Source: Acidimicrobiia bacterium | GTDB taxonomy: Bacteria; Acidobacteriota; Vicinamibacteria; Vicinamibacterales; UBA2999 | Assembly (NCBI GenBank): GCA_016871275.1 | Contig: VFZG01000002.1 | Coordinates: 118,593-182,592, forward strand | DNA length: 64,000 bases | Direction: 5' to 3' | Part shown: positions 8,453 through 18,876 of the stretch, in pieces | Position numbering within the stretch: position 1 is the stretch's first letter | Layout of the letters: each line of letters opens with the position of its first letter | Made by a program: the position numbers and the translations under genes | Notes under the pieces: generated by a model | Told to the model about the DNA's origin: nothing | Database searches by the model: none | Seen by the model: only the letters and a program-made list of their open reading frames with translations

Positions 8453-9856
8453 ATGCCTGAGACTCTCGTCACGATTGCGTATCTCGCCGCCGGCATCCTG
8501 TTCATCTTCAGCCTCGGCGGCCTGTCGGCACAGGAGTCGGCGCGACGCGGCAACGTGTTCGGCATGGCCGGCATGCTGATCGCGGTGCTGTTTACGGCAT
8601 TCGGCCCCCGCGTCGAGAGCTACACCGTGCTCACCGGCGCGCTGGTGGTTGGCGGCGCCATTGGCGCACTGCTCGCGGCCCGCGTCGAAATGACGTCGAT
8701 GCCGCAACTGGTAGCGATCCTGCACAGTTTCGTCGGCGCGGCCGCGGTCCTGGTCGGCCTGGCAACCGCACTCGATCACAGCCAGATGCTCGACGGCGTC
8801 GAGCGGACGATTCACGAGGTCGAGATTGTCGTCGGCATTTTCGTCGGTGCGGTGACGTTCACCGGCTCGGTGATCGCCTACGGGAAACTGCAGGGCACCA
8901 TCCGCAGCAAGCCGATGTTGCTGCCGGGCCGCCATGCGATCAACCTGGGCGCGATCCTGGCGTGCGTCTATCTCGGCTGGATGTTCATCAGCGTCGACGA
9001 CCCCTTCCCGTCGATCGGGCCGCTGCTGGCCTGCACGGTGATCGCGTCGCTGATCGGCATTCACCTGGTGATGGCGATCGGCGGCGCCGACATGCCGGTG
9101 GTCGTATCGATGCTCAACAGCTACTCGGGATGGGCGGCGGCCGCGGCCGGGTTCATGCTCAAGAACGATCTGTTGATCATCACCGGCGCGCTGGTGGGAT
9201 CGAGCGGCGCGATCCTGAGCTACATCATGTGTCACGCGATGAACCGCTCGTTCCTCAGCGTGATCCTCGGCGGCTTCGGCGCAGACGAAGGCGCGGCGCC
9301 GGCAGGAGGGGCGGCGGCGCAGCCCGCCGGCGCAGTGAAGTCGGTGTCGGCCGACGAGACCGCCGAATTGCTGCGCGACGCGAAGAGTGTGGTGGTGGTG
9401 CCAGGTTACGGCATGGCGGTCGCGCAGGCGCAGTATCCGCTGTTCGAAGTGACCAAGATCCTGCGCGACCAGGGCGCCAACGTCCGCTTTGCGATTCACC
9501 CGGTGGCCGGCCGCCTGCCCGGACACATGAACGTGCTGCTCGCCGAAGCGAAAGTGCCGTACGACATCGTGCTCGAGATGGAAGAGATCAATGACGACTT
9601 CCCCGAGACCGCCGTCGTGCTGGTCATTGGCGCCAATGACATCGTCAATCCCGGCGCACTCGACGATCCGTCCAGCCCGATCTACGGCATGCCGATTCTC
9701 GAAGTCTGGAAGGCCAAGACCTGCATCGTCATGAAACGCGGCATGGCGAGCGGCTATGCCGGCGTCGACAACCCGCTGTTCTACAAAGACAACACCCGCA
9801 TGCTGTTCGGCGACGCGAAGAAGATGATCGACGCGGTGTTGACGGCCCTCAAGTAG
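8453..9856 (+). CDS. pntB: NAD(P) transhydrogenase subunit beta
   Basis: 467 residues, matching the family length (E. coli 462). The first 270 residues are membrane helices, opening with [19 protein letters not shown]. An alanine-rich hinge near 290 leads to the NADP(H)-binding domain III with [37 protein letters not shown] and the [11 protein letters not shown] loop, all hallmarks of PntB. It completes the inner-membrane transhydrogenase with the upstream pntA and supplies NADPH for biosynthesis. Start is ATG 8453, 36 nt after pntA, consistent with one transcript. Confidence 0.95.
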   Translation: MPETLVTIAYLAAGILFIFSLGGLSAQESARRGNVFGMAGMLIAVLFTAFGPRVESYTVLTGALVVGGAIGALLAARVEMTSMPQLVAILHSFVGAAAVLVGLATALDHSQMLDGVERTIHEVEIVVGIFVGAVTFTGSVIAYGKLQGTIRSKPMLLPGRHAINLGAILACVYLGWMFISVDDPFPSIGPLLACTVIASLIGIHLVMAIGGADMPVVVSMLNSYSGWAAAAAGFMLKNDLLIITGALVGSSGAILSYIMCHAMNRSFLSVILGGFGADEGAAPAGGAAAQPAGAVKSVSADETAELLRDAKSVVVVPGYGMAVAQAQYPLFEVTKILRDQGANVRFAIHPVAGRLPGHMNVLLAEAKVPYDIVLEMEEINDDFPETAVVLVIGANDIVNPGALDDPSSPIYGMPILEVWKAKTCIVMKRGMASGYAGVDNPLFYKDNTRMLFGDAKKMIDAVLTALK

Positions 9857-9875
9857 CCGGTCCGCATCGGCGCAC

Positions 9876-10026
9876 CGTTCGCTCAAGCATTCGCTCAAAC
9901 ACCTGGCGTACACCGCAGGGTGGAAGAAGTTCGAGCCGGCATGGGACGCGGTGATTCGGCTCAGGCAACTGGCGCAAATGCGTCCCATGCTCGAGGCGGT
10001 GCTGTCACCGGTGGCACGTGTACAAT
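9876..10026 (+). pseudogene. C-terminal relic resembling a B12-binding radical SAM protein
   Basis: Directly after pntB one plus-strand frame reads as a plausible protein tail, including KHLAYTAGWKKFEPAWDAV and RPMLEAVLSP, with no start codon or N-terminal domain. It recalls the conserved C-terminal end of B12-binding radical SAM proteins, but I recognise it by eye only. The frame then runs without a clear end into the start of the acetyltransferase gene. The rest of the gene is absent, so this is a leftover of a deletion. Confidence 0.35.
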
Positions 10027-10042
10027 TCCCGGGTCGCCTGGC

Positions 10043-10849
10043 ATGTCGCACGTCTTCGCGGATCTCGGACTCGCCCGCCGCCTCGAGCTGACCGAGGGCC
10101 GCGGCAACGCGGCGTTCGTGGACGCGCAGGCGCGCGTGGATCCCAACTCCGGCGCCATCTGGAAGACCATCGGCGGCACCTTCGCGATGTTTGCGGGCGT
10201 GGGCTCGCCGATCACGCAAACGTTCGGCCTGGGCATGCACGCGCCGCTCACGCCGAAGGATCTCGAAGCCATCGAACGGTTCTTCGCGTCTCGCGGCTCG
10301 GCCGTGTTCCACGAGGTGTGCCCGATGGCGGGCATTGAAGTTCCGCAGGCGCTGTCGGTGCGCGGCTACCGGCCCGTCGAACAATCGGCGGTGTTGTATC
10401 AGCCGATCGATACCAACACCCGCATCCCCTGCAATCCGGAACTGAGCGTGCGGCAAGCCGGCCGTGATGAAGTCGCCTCCTACAGCACGGTTGCGGCCCG
10501 CGGCTGGAGCGAGCATCCCGCCGTGATGCCGTACATCGAAGGCTTCGCGAAGTTGAGCCTGGATTGCGCCACCTGCTTCATCGCCGAGCAGAACGGCTCG
10601 CCAATCGCGACCGCGGCGCTGTTCATGCACGAGGGCACGGCGCTGCTCGCCGGCGCCAGCACCGTGCCCGAAGGCCGCCGCCGGGGCGCGCAGCACGCGC
10701 TGCTCGACACCCGCCTGCGGACCGCGGCATCCCACGGCTGTGATCTGGCGATGATGGTGGCCGCGCCCGGCAGCGCCTCGCAGCGCAATGCCGAGCGGCA
10801 GGGATTCCTGATCGCCTACACACGGACCAAATGGCAACTCGACATCTGA
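10043..10849 (+). CDS. GNAT-family N-acetyltransferase
   Basis: 268 residues from ATG 10043. An upstream TACAAT at 10021-10026 lies 16 nt before this start, so it is kept over the longer open frame that begins at 9920 inside relic sequence. The C-terminal half has the GNAT core: a TAALFMHEGTALLAGASTVP beta pair, then PEGRRRGAQHALLDTRL matching the acetyl-CoA pyrophosphate loop (R/Q-x-x-G-x-G/A), and a final AERQGF element. The N-terminal 130 residues form a second GNAT-like half of unknown substrate. It overlaps the next gene by 19 nt. The substrate is unknown. Confidence 0.8.
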   Translation: MSHVFADLGLARRLELTEGRGNAAFVDAQARVDPNSGAIWKTIGGTFAMFAGVGSPITQTFGLGMHAPLTPKDLEAIERFFASRGSAVFHEVCPMAGIEVPQALSVRGYRPVEQSAVLYQPIDTNTRIPCNPELSVRQAGRDEVASYSTVAARGWSEHPAVMPYIEGFAKLSLDCATCFIAEQNGSPIATAALFMHEGTALLAGASTVPEGRRRGAQHALLDTRLRTAASHGCDLAMMVAAPGSASQRNAERQGFLIAYTRTKWQLDI

Positions 10850-11524
10850 TCGCGCGCGCGCTGCTGGTCGTGTTGATCGTCGCCGCGCCATCAGCGGCGC
10901 AGTCCACGCGTGTCGAAGCCATCGCCGAAGGGCAGGCCGAGAAAGCGAAAGCGCTCGGCGTCGAGGGTCCGTCGGAAGCGGAGCAGATCATCCGCCGCGT
11001 GCTGTCGTCGCCGTTGCTCAGCGGCGGCGACGGTATCTACCCGTGGTTCGGCAGCATCTACGGCGGCACCGGCCTGGCCATCGGCGCCGGCCTCCTCAAG
11101 CGGTTCGAAAGCGCCGCCTATCTCAACCTCCACTCCGGCATGTCGCTGAACAACTCGTTGATGATGCGCGGCGCATTGGCATCGCCGGAACTGTGGCGCG
11201 GCAAGCTGCAGCTGGATGCGTCCGCACAGTGGATGAGCGCCCGCGGCGTGTCGTTCTACGGCTTCGGGCAGGACTCGGACGCTCGGCAGCGCGAACGCTT
11301 CGACTTCGCGCCGGTGGAACTGACCGGCAACCTGACGATTGAGCCGCGCCGCTACGTGTCGCTGATCGGCTCGCACAGCTTTCTCGACTTCAAGACCACC
11401 CGCTACGTGACGCGGTTCCCGGCGGAAGCCGATGCCCCAGGCCAGGCCGCTGCCCAGGCAGTTCTGGTGGGATACCGAGCCGAAGGCGCCGGCGCCAGCG
11501 GCGACGCCGACCGGGAGCAAGTGA
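10831..11524 (+). pseudogene. Truncated outer-membrane beta-barrel protein (BamA/surface-antigen-like)
   Basis: The frame starts at ATG 10831 with a signal peptide (residues 1-23, ending APSAAQ) and continues as barrel-like alternating sequence such as GTGLAIGAGLLKRFESAAYLN and VSLIGSHSFLDFKTTRY. Homologous barrels usually exceed 400 residues. Here the sense breaks near 11455: the open frame continues to 11556 as low-complexity residues, while the +1 frame reads QFWWDTEPKAPAP and stops at 11522-11524. The middle of the barrel is missing, so the gene appears internally deleted with a frameshift. It overlaps the acetyltransferase end by 19 nt. Confidence 0.55.
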
Positions 11525-11552
11525 AGCCGGGCTCGGAGAGCGCAGAGGTTCC

Positions 11553-12959
11553 GTGAACACCCAACTGCTGTTGTTGATCCTCTACACCGCCGGCATTACC
11601 GCCTTCGGTCTCTGGATCGGCCGCTGGGTCCGCGGCGCGGACGACTTCTTCGTCGCGGGACGCAAGCTGACGTGGCTGCTGGTCGGCGGCACCGTGTTGG
11701 CGGCCAACCTCGGTGCCGGCACCACGGTGGGCGCGGCGGGCCTGGCGTATCGTGACGGCATCAGCGCATGGTGGTGGAATGGCGCCGTTGGCGTGGGCAC
11801 GTTGCTGCTGGCGCTGTGGGTGGGACCACGTCTGTGGACTATTGCGTCCGCGAAGCACCACCTGACGCTGGGCGATTTTCTCGAGGATCGCTACAACGGT
11901 ATTATTCGCGGTGTCGTCGCGTCGCTGCTGCTGGTCGGCACGCTCGCGATATTGGCGGGCCAGTTGATCGCCGGTGCCTCGGTGCTGGAAGTGGTGGCCG
12001 GCCTGCCCCGCTGGCAGGGCGTGGCCATCGGCGGTGTCGCGATGACGATCTACTTCACAGCGGGCGGCCTGCTCAGTTCTGCCTGGGTGAACGTCGTTCA
12101 ACTCGTGGTCTTGATTGGCGGCTTCGCGGTCGCGTTGCCCATGGTGCTGTCGAACGTCGGCGGCGTCGCGGCGATCGGCGCCGCGCCTGAGGTACCGGCC
12201 ACCTACTGGGATCCGCTGTATTCAGCGGGCGCCAGATCGGGTTGGACGATGCTGATCATGCTGATGCCAGGCATCATTGTCTCGCCGGGCCTGGTCGGAA
12301 AGGCGTACGGCGCCGAGAGTGTTCGCGCGCTCAAGATCGGCATTGGGGCGGCCGCTGTCGTCCAGCTCGCCTTTTCGTTTCTGCCGGTGCTGTTGGGCAT
12401 GTCGGCGCGCGTCAACTATCCGGGCATCGAGAGCCAGAACCTGGTGTTGCCCACGGTCCTGCTCCACGAACTGCCGACGCTGGTGGGCGCGCTGGCGCTG
12501 TCGGCGGTATTCTCGGCCGAGGTCAGCACCTGCGACGCGATTCTCTTCATGTTGTCGACCAGCAGTTCGAGAGACTTGTATCAGCGCTTCGTGAACCCAT
12601 CGGCGACCTCCGCGCAGATTCTCGCCGTCGCGCGCCTTGCGGCGTTGTTCGGCGGCGTGATCGGGATGTTCCTGGCCATACAGCTGGCGACGGTGATCGA
12701 CGCCCTCAGCATCTTCTACTCGCTGATGGGCGCCTCGCTGTTCGTGCCGGTCGTGGGCGCGCTGCTGGTCCCGCGCGCGACGGCGCGGGATGCGATGGCT
12801 GCCATCGTCCTGGGAGTCGGCACGCTGCTGGCCGTGTACTTCGGCACCACTGGCAGGGGCTGGTGGGATCCAAGCCTGTGGGGGCTGATTGGATCCGTGG
12901 CGGGTTTTGCCGGCTCGAGGCTTACTTCTTCACGAACGGGGCCGCCAGCAACGTCCTGA
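11553..12959 (+). CDS. Sodium:solute symporter family protein
   Basis: 468 residues with about thirteen hydrophobic helices. The N-terminus has the SSS-typical GADDFFVAGRKLTWLLVGGTVLA segment (signature FxxagR), followed by TTVGAAGLAYRDGISAWWW. Later come the paired SAVFSAEVSTCDAILFMLSTSSSRDLYQR residues that in this family line the Na+ site. SSS transporters import sugars, amino acids, organic acids or vitamins with Na+ across the inner membrane. The start is GTG 11553 with AGAGG upstream. The neighbouring decayed barrel gene gives no substrate hint. Confidence 0.88.
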   Translation: MNTQLLLLILYTAGITAFGLWIGRWVRGADDFFVAGRKLTWLLVGGTVLAANLGAGTTVGAAGLAYRDGISAWWWNGAVGVGTLLLALWVGPRLWTIASAKHHLTLGDFLEDRYNGIIRGVVASLLLVGTLAILAGQLIAGASVLEVVAGLPRWQGVAIGGVAMTIYFTAGGLLSSAWVNVVQLVVLIGGFAVALPMVLSNVGGVAAIGAAPEVPATYWDPLYSAGARSGWTMLIMLMPGIIVSPGLVGKAYGAESVRALKIGIGAAAVVQLAFSFLPVLLGMSARVNYPGIESQNLVLPTVLLHELPTLVGALALSAVFSAEVSTCDAILFMLSTSSSRDLYQRFVNPSATSAQILAVARLAALFGGVIGMFLAIQLATVIDALSIFYSLMGASLFVPVVGALLVPRATARDAMAAIVLGVGTLLAVYFGTTGRGWWDPSLWGLIGSVAGFAGSRLTSSRTGPPATS

Positions 12960-12960
12960 A

Positions 12961-14256
12961 TCACGGGACGGTGATTCTCAATTCGGCCCCGTACAACGCC
13001 GTGCGATCGTGGTCGCGGGCGGCCCAGCGCAGCAGGGTCTGGACGTCCTTCTCCACTTCGCCGCTGAACACCTGCTTGCCGTTGACGAAGACGACGACCG
13101 GCTTTCCGAAGTCAATCGCATCGGGCGACAACAACAGCGTGAACGACGCCACATCGCGTGACACCGCGTTAAAGGTGTTGCCGTTGCGGCGGACATCGAC
13201 GCGGCCTGACCGCTTGCTGTGGCCGAAGAAGCCGGCATCGGTCAACTCGCTCTGGCGATTCGAGTCAGCCCTGATCTCGTTGATGATCAGCCATCGATTG
13301 CGGTTGAACCGGTCGATGCGCTCTGTTTCCCACGACAGCGCCGGCGGATGCGCCACCCGAGGGTGCTCGCGCACGAACTGCTCGAACGGCGCCCGCTCGG
13401 TGGGCCACCAGGCGGTGTTGTGCTCGGCGCCGGCCTGCGGCCGGAACACGAGGTTGACGCCCATTCGCTTCAGCCACGTCATATGCGGCTCGACCTGCAC
13501 GACCGGATAGAGCCGATCGTGTTCGCCGTTGACCACGTACAGCGGCGCGTTGACCAGGTTAGTACCGTGCATCTCGCCGTCAGCACCGTTGGCGGGATTG
13601 CGAAGCACCGCCAGGCTGCCGTTGAGCGGCAAGTACGATGACCACAGGTTCGGCTCCTTCAGCGCCAGATAGTAGACGCCGGTGCCGCCGTCTGAGATGC
13701 CGGTGAGGTAGATCCGGGCTTCGTCGATGTTGTACTTGCGTTTCAGCGTATCGACGGCGCGGACAATGTTGTCGACCTGTTCTTCATCCCACCATTGCGC
13801 CTGCATCCATCCGCTTGGATGCAGATAGATCTGCTTCTCACCCTCGATGCGATTCGGGGTGCGGCCGTTGACCGGCGTGGGCGCGCGTCCTGGCGCCTGC
13901 GCATTCGGGGATGGCCGGCCGACGCCGCCGTGTAACTGCACGCGCAGCATCCATTTCTGTGCCGGGTCGTAGTCGCTCGGAACGTCGACCACGTTGTTGA
14001 AGAACGGGCCGGACTGCGATCGCCATCGTAGTGAGTACTCGCCCCGCTTCTCATCGAGGTAGGGACGGCCTTGCTGCAAGCGGCGGTAGGCCACATCGAA
14101 GTCGAACGCCGCCATCCTGGCGATTGCGGCATCGACGTCGGCCGGCGCCTCGGCGGCATAGAAGGCGCCGAAGTGCGGTTCGAATTCAGGCTTCTGGTTG
14201 ACGGTAATACTGCCGGCGACCACCCCGGCGATGAGGCCAGGCACGAGGCCTTTCAC
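12961..14256 (-). CDS. Secreted alpha/beta-fold esterase (PHB depolymerase/phospholipase-like)
   Basis: 431 residues from the GTG at 14254-14256, which overlaps the NUDIX stop (GTGA). I prefer this to an in-frame start 51 nt upstream because it gives a short hydrophobic N-terminus (LVPGLIAGVVAGSI) and translational coupling. Residues 120-145 carry an HGG oxyanion-type turn (VQLHGGVGR). The nucleophile elbow is LTGISDGGTGVYYL near 220, with a downstream VVNGEHDRLYPV acid region and AGAEHNTAWW histidine. This order matches dipeptidyl-peptidase/PHB-depolymerase-like hydrolases. The substrate is unknown. Confidence 0.75.
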   Translation of the reverse strand: MKGLVPGLIAGVVAGSITVNQKPEFEPHFGAFYAAEAPADVDAAIARMAAFDFDVAYRRLQQGRPYLDEKRGEYSLRWRSQSGPFFNNVVDVPSDYDPAQKWMLRVQLHGGVGRPSPNAQAPGRAPTPVNGRTPNRIEGEKQIYLHPSGWMQAQWWDEEQVDNIVRAVDTLKRKYNIDEARIYLTGISDGGTGVYYLALKEPNLWSSYLPLNGSLAVLRNPANGADGEMHGTNLVNAPLYVVNGEHDRLYPVVQVEPHMTWLKRMGVNLVFRPQAGAEHNTAWWPTERAPFEQFVREHPRVAHPPALSWETERIDRFNRNRWLIINEIRADSNRQSELTDAGFFGHSKRSGRVDVRRNGNTFNAVSRDVASFTLLLSPDAIDFGKPVVVFVNGKQVFSGEVEKDVQTLLRWAARDHDRTALYGAELRITVP

Positions 14257-14882
14257 GGGGTGAGGATAGCGCAGAATTCGGCCAGCACCATCGCCGTCGC
14301 TCCCCACACTTTCTCGCCGTCGATGTCAAAGTACGGCACGTCGACCTCGATGGTGCGGCCGTTCATGGTGCGGGTGCCTAGCTCGCGCCTGACGACCGCC
14401 GGGTCCGACAGCAACGACACCGGCGCCTCGATGATCCGGGCCACTTCCCACTCGGCCCGCTGGAAGGCCGGACGCACCGATGCGAACCCGACGATCGGAT
14501 GCAGGAGGAATCCGCTGACCGGAATGTGGAGCGGCGTGAGCCGGCCCAGGACTTCGACCGCAGTGGGCTCGACGCCGATCTCCTCCTGGGCTTCCCGTAA
14601 CGCGGCCGCCTCGAACGTCTCACCCGCATCGACGCGGCCGCCCGGCAGCGACACCTGACCGGTGTGGTTGCGCAGCTCGGCGCCCCGAACCGTCAGCGCC
14701 ACATGCAGGGTGGCTTCGTGGGGGTAGACCAGCAACAGCCCCGCCCCATCCCGCGCGCCATCAGGGAACTTCAGCGGATCCCACCCCATGCGGGGCGACG
14801 GCGCCATGCGCAGTTGCGCGTCGAGGCCCGGCAGGGGCCGCAGCAAGCCGGATCGGATCTGTTTCAGGGTCGCAGCAGGCAC
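14253..14882 (-). CDS. NUDIX hydrolase, CoA pyrophosphatase type
   Basis: 209 residues with a complete Nudix box (GGRVDAGETFEAAALREAQEEIG, around residues 85-107), preceded by the NHTGQVSLPGG element that marks the NudL/PCD1 CoA-diphosphatase subgroup. These cytoplasmic enzymes cleave CoA or its derivatives to 4'-phosphopantetheine and 3',5'-ADP and need Mg2+. The start is GTG at 14882. It is the first gene of a two-gene leftward unit with the esterase. Confidence 0.85.
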   Translation of the reverse strand: MPAATLKQIRSGLLRPLPGLDAQLRMAPSPRMGWDPLKFPDGARDGAGLLLVYPHEATLHVALTVRGAELRNHTGQVSLPGGRVDAGETFEAAALREAQEEIGVEPTAVEVLGRLTPLHIPVSGFLLHPIVGFASVRPAFQRAEWEVARIIEAPVSLLSDPAVVRRELGTRTMNGRTIEVDVPYFDIDGEKVWGATAMVLAEFCAILTP

Positions 14883-14909
14883 AGCAGGCTCGGTGATCCT
14901 CTTTGGTCC

Positions 14910-16337
14910 TCACTGCGCTCGCTTGATCGTCGTGCCGGCGCGGACCGGCGACACGTACGAGCTCACCATGCTCTCCTGGCCGTCGACGCCGATCGCCGAC
15001 ACGCCGAATACGAAGTCGTCGATGTTGACGTTCTTCAGCGTGAACTGCGACACGTTGCCGATGGTCTGCGCATGCTCCCAGTCGTTGGTCCAGGTATCGC
15101 GCCAGTAAACGCGATAGGCGGCCGCGCCCGGCGACGCGTTCCATCGCATGGTGGCGTCGTAGCCGGACGGATCGCGCGACAGCATGTTGCCGCCGCGATC
15201 GTTGGTGACCTTCGGCGCGGGCGGCGCCAGCGCCAGCGCGGCTACGCCGGCGGCGTTGACCCGCGCGTTCTGCGCCAGATAGCCGAAGTCCACGCCGTCG
15301 ATCCGGTCGTTGGCGCCGTGCTGGCGCTCGAAGTTCTCGTTGGCCTCGCGGAACACGATCGCCGGGAAGCCGTTCTGCGAGAACGACGACTGGTCGCTGC
15401 CCCGGCCAAAGCGATCCTCGCGGGCCATCAGGCGGACGCGATGCGACGGCACATAGATGCCCGCCACCTTGCGGATGTGACGCGCCAGCGCGCGCGCCGG
15501 CGAGTCTTCCGGGCCCACCGCGTAGACCTTGATGGACTCGGCGTCGCGAATGCCGTTGCCGCCAAGCGAGTTGCCCACGATGTCGTTGTTGAACATCGCT
15601 TCGACGGCGACATTGGCCTTTCTCAGATCCTCGGCGTGCACGTTGGACCCCACCAGGCCCTGCTCTTCTCCGGCCCAGGCGATGAACACCAGGGTGGCAT
15701 CGAACTGGACGCCGCTCTCCGCAAACACCCGTGCCAGCTCCATCGTCAACACCGTGCCGCTGCCGTCGTCGTTGGCGCCGTTGGCCTCGACGTTGGGATC
15801 GAAGCCGGCGCGCGTCTGACGATCGCCGCCGGCCGCGGCGGCGCCAGGGGCCGACGAATTCGACACGTTCTGTCCGCCGATGTTGACGGTGTCGTAATGG
15901 CCGCTGACGTAGATGCGGCGCGGCGACCGGCCCGGCAGCACCGCCATCACATTGCGCAGGTCAACGTCGCGGGTGATGCGCCCCTGCTGCGCGATCTGGT
16001 GGGTGTCGAAGCTGACGCGCAGCTTCTCGCTCGAGCGGCGCAGCTCTTCGAGGATCCAGCTGCGCGCGGCGCCGATGCCGTAGGTCGGCGAGGTCTGATC
16101 GGAGAGGGTGTTGCGGGTCCCGAAGCTCACCAGCTTCTCGAGCAGCGACTTGAGGCGCTCCTCCGACACGGCGGCCGCAATCTTCTCGATGCGCGGATCC
16201 GCGTCGGGCCGGGGCGCGGTTTGCGCCGCCACCAACACCGGCGTGAGCGCCATCACCACCGCTAACAGCCATCTGGCTGCGTCAGCGAGATCGCGGGCTC
16301 TACGGGCGACAACAAGGAATCGAACGGTCGTACGCAT
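14910..16337 (-). CDS. Secreted M28-family zinc aminopeptidase with C-terminal FnIII-like domain
   Basis: 475 residues with an N-terminal signal (hydrophobic stretch at 22-37, cleavage near VLVAAQ). The catalytic domain shows the M28 metal ligands in order: SGHYDTVN near 145, NGANDDGSGT near 185, AGEEQGLVGS near 225 and a later FNNDIVG and EANENFERQHGAND. The last 90 residues (YDATMRWNASPGAAAYRVYWRD) resemble a fibronectin type III fold. It would act in the periplasm or outside the cell on peptides. The start ATG 16337 follows a TAGAAT box at exactly 6 nt. Confidence 0.88.
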   Translation of the reverse strand: MRTTVRFLVVARRARDLADAARWLLAVVMALTPVLVAAQTAPRPDADPRIEKIAAAVSEERLKSLLEKLVSFGTRNTLSDQTSPTYGIGAARSWILEELRRSSEKLRVSFDTHQIAQQGRITRDVDLRNVMAVLPGRSPRRIYVSGHYDTVNIGGQNVSNSSAPGAAAAGGDRQTRAGFDPNVEANGANDDGSGTVLTMELARVFAESGVQFDATLVFIAWAGEEQGLVGSNVHAEDLRKANVAVEAMFNNDIVGNSLGGNGIRDAESIKVYAVGPEDSPARALARHIRKVAGIYVPSHRVRLMAREDRFGRGSDQSSFSQNGFPAIVFREANENFERQHGANDRIDGVDFGYLAQNARVNAAGVAALALAPPAPKVTNDRGGNMLSRDPSGYDATMRWNASPGAAAYRVYWRDTWTNDWEHAQTIGNVSQFTLKNVNIDDFVFGVSAIGVDGQESMVSSYVSPVRAGTTIKRAQ

Positions 16338-16343
16338 CCGGGG

Positions 16344-16349
16344 ATTCTA
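16344..16349 (-). promoter_or_regulatory. -10 box of the M28 peptidase gene (leaderless spacing)
   Basis: TAGAAT on the minus strand ends exactly 6 nt before the ATG at 16337, which puts the expected transcription start on the start codon. Confidence 0.6.
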
Positions 16350-16387
16350 TCCTCCCGGACACGCACGCGATCAGCGGAAACACGCCA

Positions 16388-18007
<1,620 letters not shown>

Positions 18008-18016
18008 GGATGGCCA

Positions 18017-18022
18017 AGTTTA
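18017..18022 (-). promoter_or_regulatory. Possible -10 box of the acyl-CoA synthetase gene
   Basis: TAAACT on the minus strand ends 9 nt before the ATG at 18007. It fits the short-leader pattern seen across the window, but the spacing is at the long end. Confidence 0.4.
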
Positions 18023-18047
18023 CGGCATCCCCGCAAGTGCTGATCGT

Positions 18048-18347
18048 CAAACCGTCTTCGCGGGCATGACGGATGAACATGGCGTCGACCCCGTGGATCC
18101 GCATCTTGACGAGCTGATCTTCGCCGACCGCCATGAAACCGACGCCGTGCATCGAGCGAATGAACTCCGGCGTGATGCGATGGATGCGTGTGCAGACGAG
18201 CTCTTCGATCGGGAGGTTGACGTAACCGGCCTGCGCGAGGCCGCGGACGTGCGCCATCGTCACGTCGGTCACCGCCATCCGGACGATGTCGTCGGGGGAG
18301 AGGTTGCGGTAGCCGGCGGAGGCCGCCGAGGGTAGCCCAGCGAGCTC
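18048..18347 (-). pseudogene. Relic with about three 28-residue helical repeats
   Basis: One minus-strand frame encodes three similar ~28-residue units: one with LSPDDIVRMAVTDVT, one with EELVCTRIHRITPEFIR, and one with EDQLVKMRIHGVDAMFIR. Units like these (LxxLGYxxLxxDxLVxMRIHGVTPEFIR) occur as C-terminal tails of anti-sigma or M56/BlaR-type proteins in this group of bacteria. No start, signal or N-terminal domain precedes them, and downstream the frame runs into antisense of the acyl-CoA synthetase gene. It is therefore a fragment left by deletion. Confidence 0.5.
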
Positions 18348-18359
18348 AGACTTCAAACC

Positions 18360-18876
18360 CACCGGATTTGAAAAAATCTGAGCCTTCTGCGCTTTCTGTG
18401 ACCCCGAAGCCTTGGATGGATCGAGGCCACCGGAGGGTTGGAAAGGGCGATTGGAGGGGAAAGACCAACAGTCCGCGGTCAGGTGAAACAACCAACAAGA
18501 GCTGCAGTATCGCGCCAACGCTTTCGCACCAACGCATGACCTACCACGAACCACCAACCACTAACGAAGTCCGTTTTCCAGACGGTTGGAGTCTCAGATT
18601 CTTTAACGTGGGCCGAGATCTAACCCACACGCCGCGCGCCCTGCCGGTCTTCCCCACAAACAGTTCAGCCCAACTCGCCCAACGCCGCGTCGTCTTGCAC
18701 GCAGGATTCAACGAAGGTCTTCGCGTTGGTGGTCTGTCTCCTTGCGTCCACGCATCCAGTTCCAGGAGCCGCGCCTTCCCGATCGATTGAAGGCGTTTGC
18801 GCGGCTGCTGCAGCAGCACCCCCAATGGCGACGCGAGGTGACGCTGTTGGGCGGCGGGCTCCGCGGGTTCGGCGGT
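18360..18876. other. Gene-free stretch with a possible trehalose-phosphate synthase relic
   Basis: About 500 bp without a credible gene. The first 300 bp are less GC-rich than the surroundings and contain runs such as ACCACGAACCACCAACCACT that look like dispersed filler repeats. Near 18771-18845 one plus-strand frame reads DRLKAFARLLQQHPQWRREV. This resembles the conserved helix after the DYTKG motif in GT20 trehalose-6-phosphate synthases (OtsA), but only this segment survives. No promoter or RNA gene was recognised. Confidence 0.35.

Noticed and set aside
7832..10891. A 1019-codon minus-strand open frame opposite pntA/pntB and the acetyltransferase gene
   Set aside because: It is antisense to clearly conserved genes, its translation is rich in Arg, His and Gln without domains, and it is an artefact of high GC in codon third positions.
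14664..16265. A 533-codon plus-strand open frame opposite the NUDIX and M28 genes
   Set aside because: It is the antisense shadow of two genes with complete catalytic motifs, and no family motif is visible in it.
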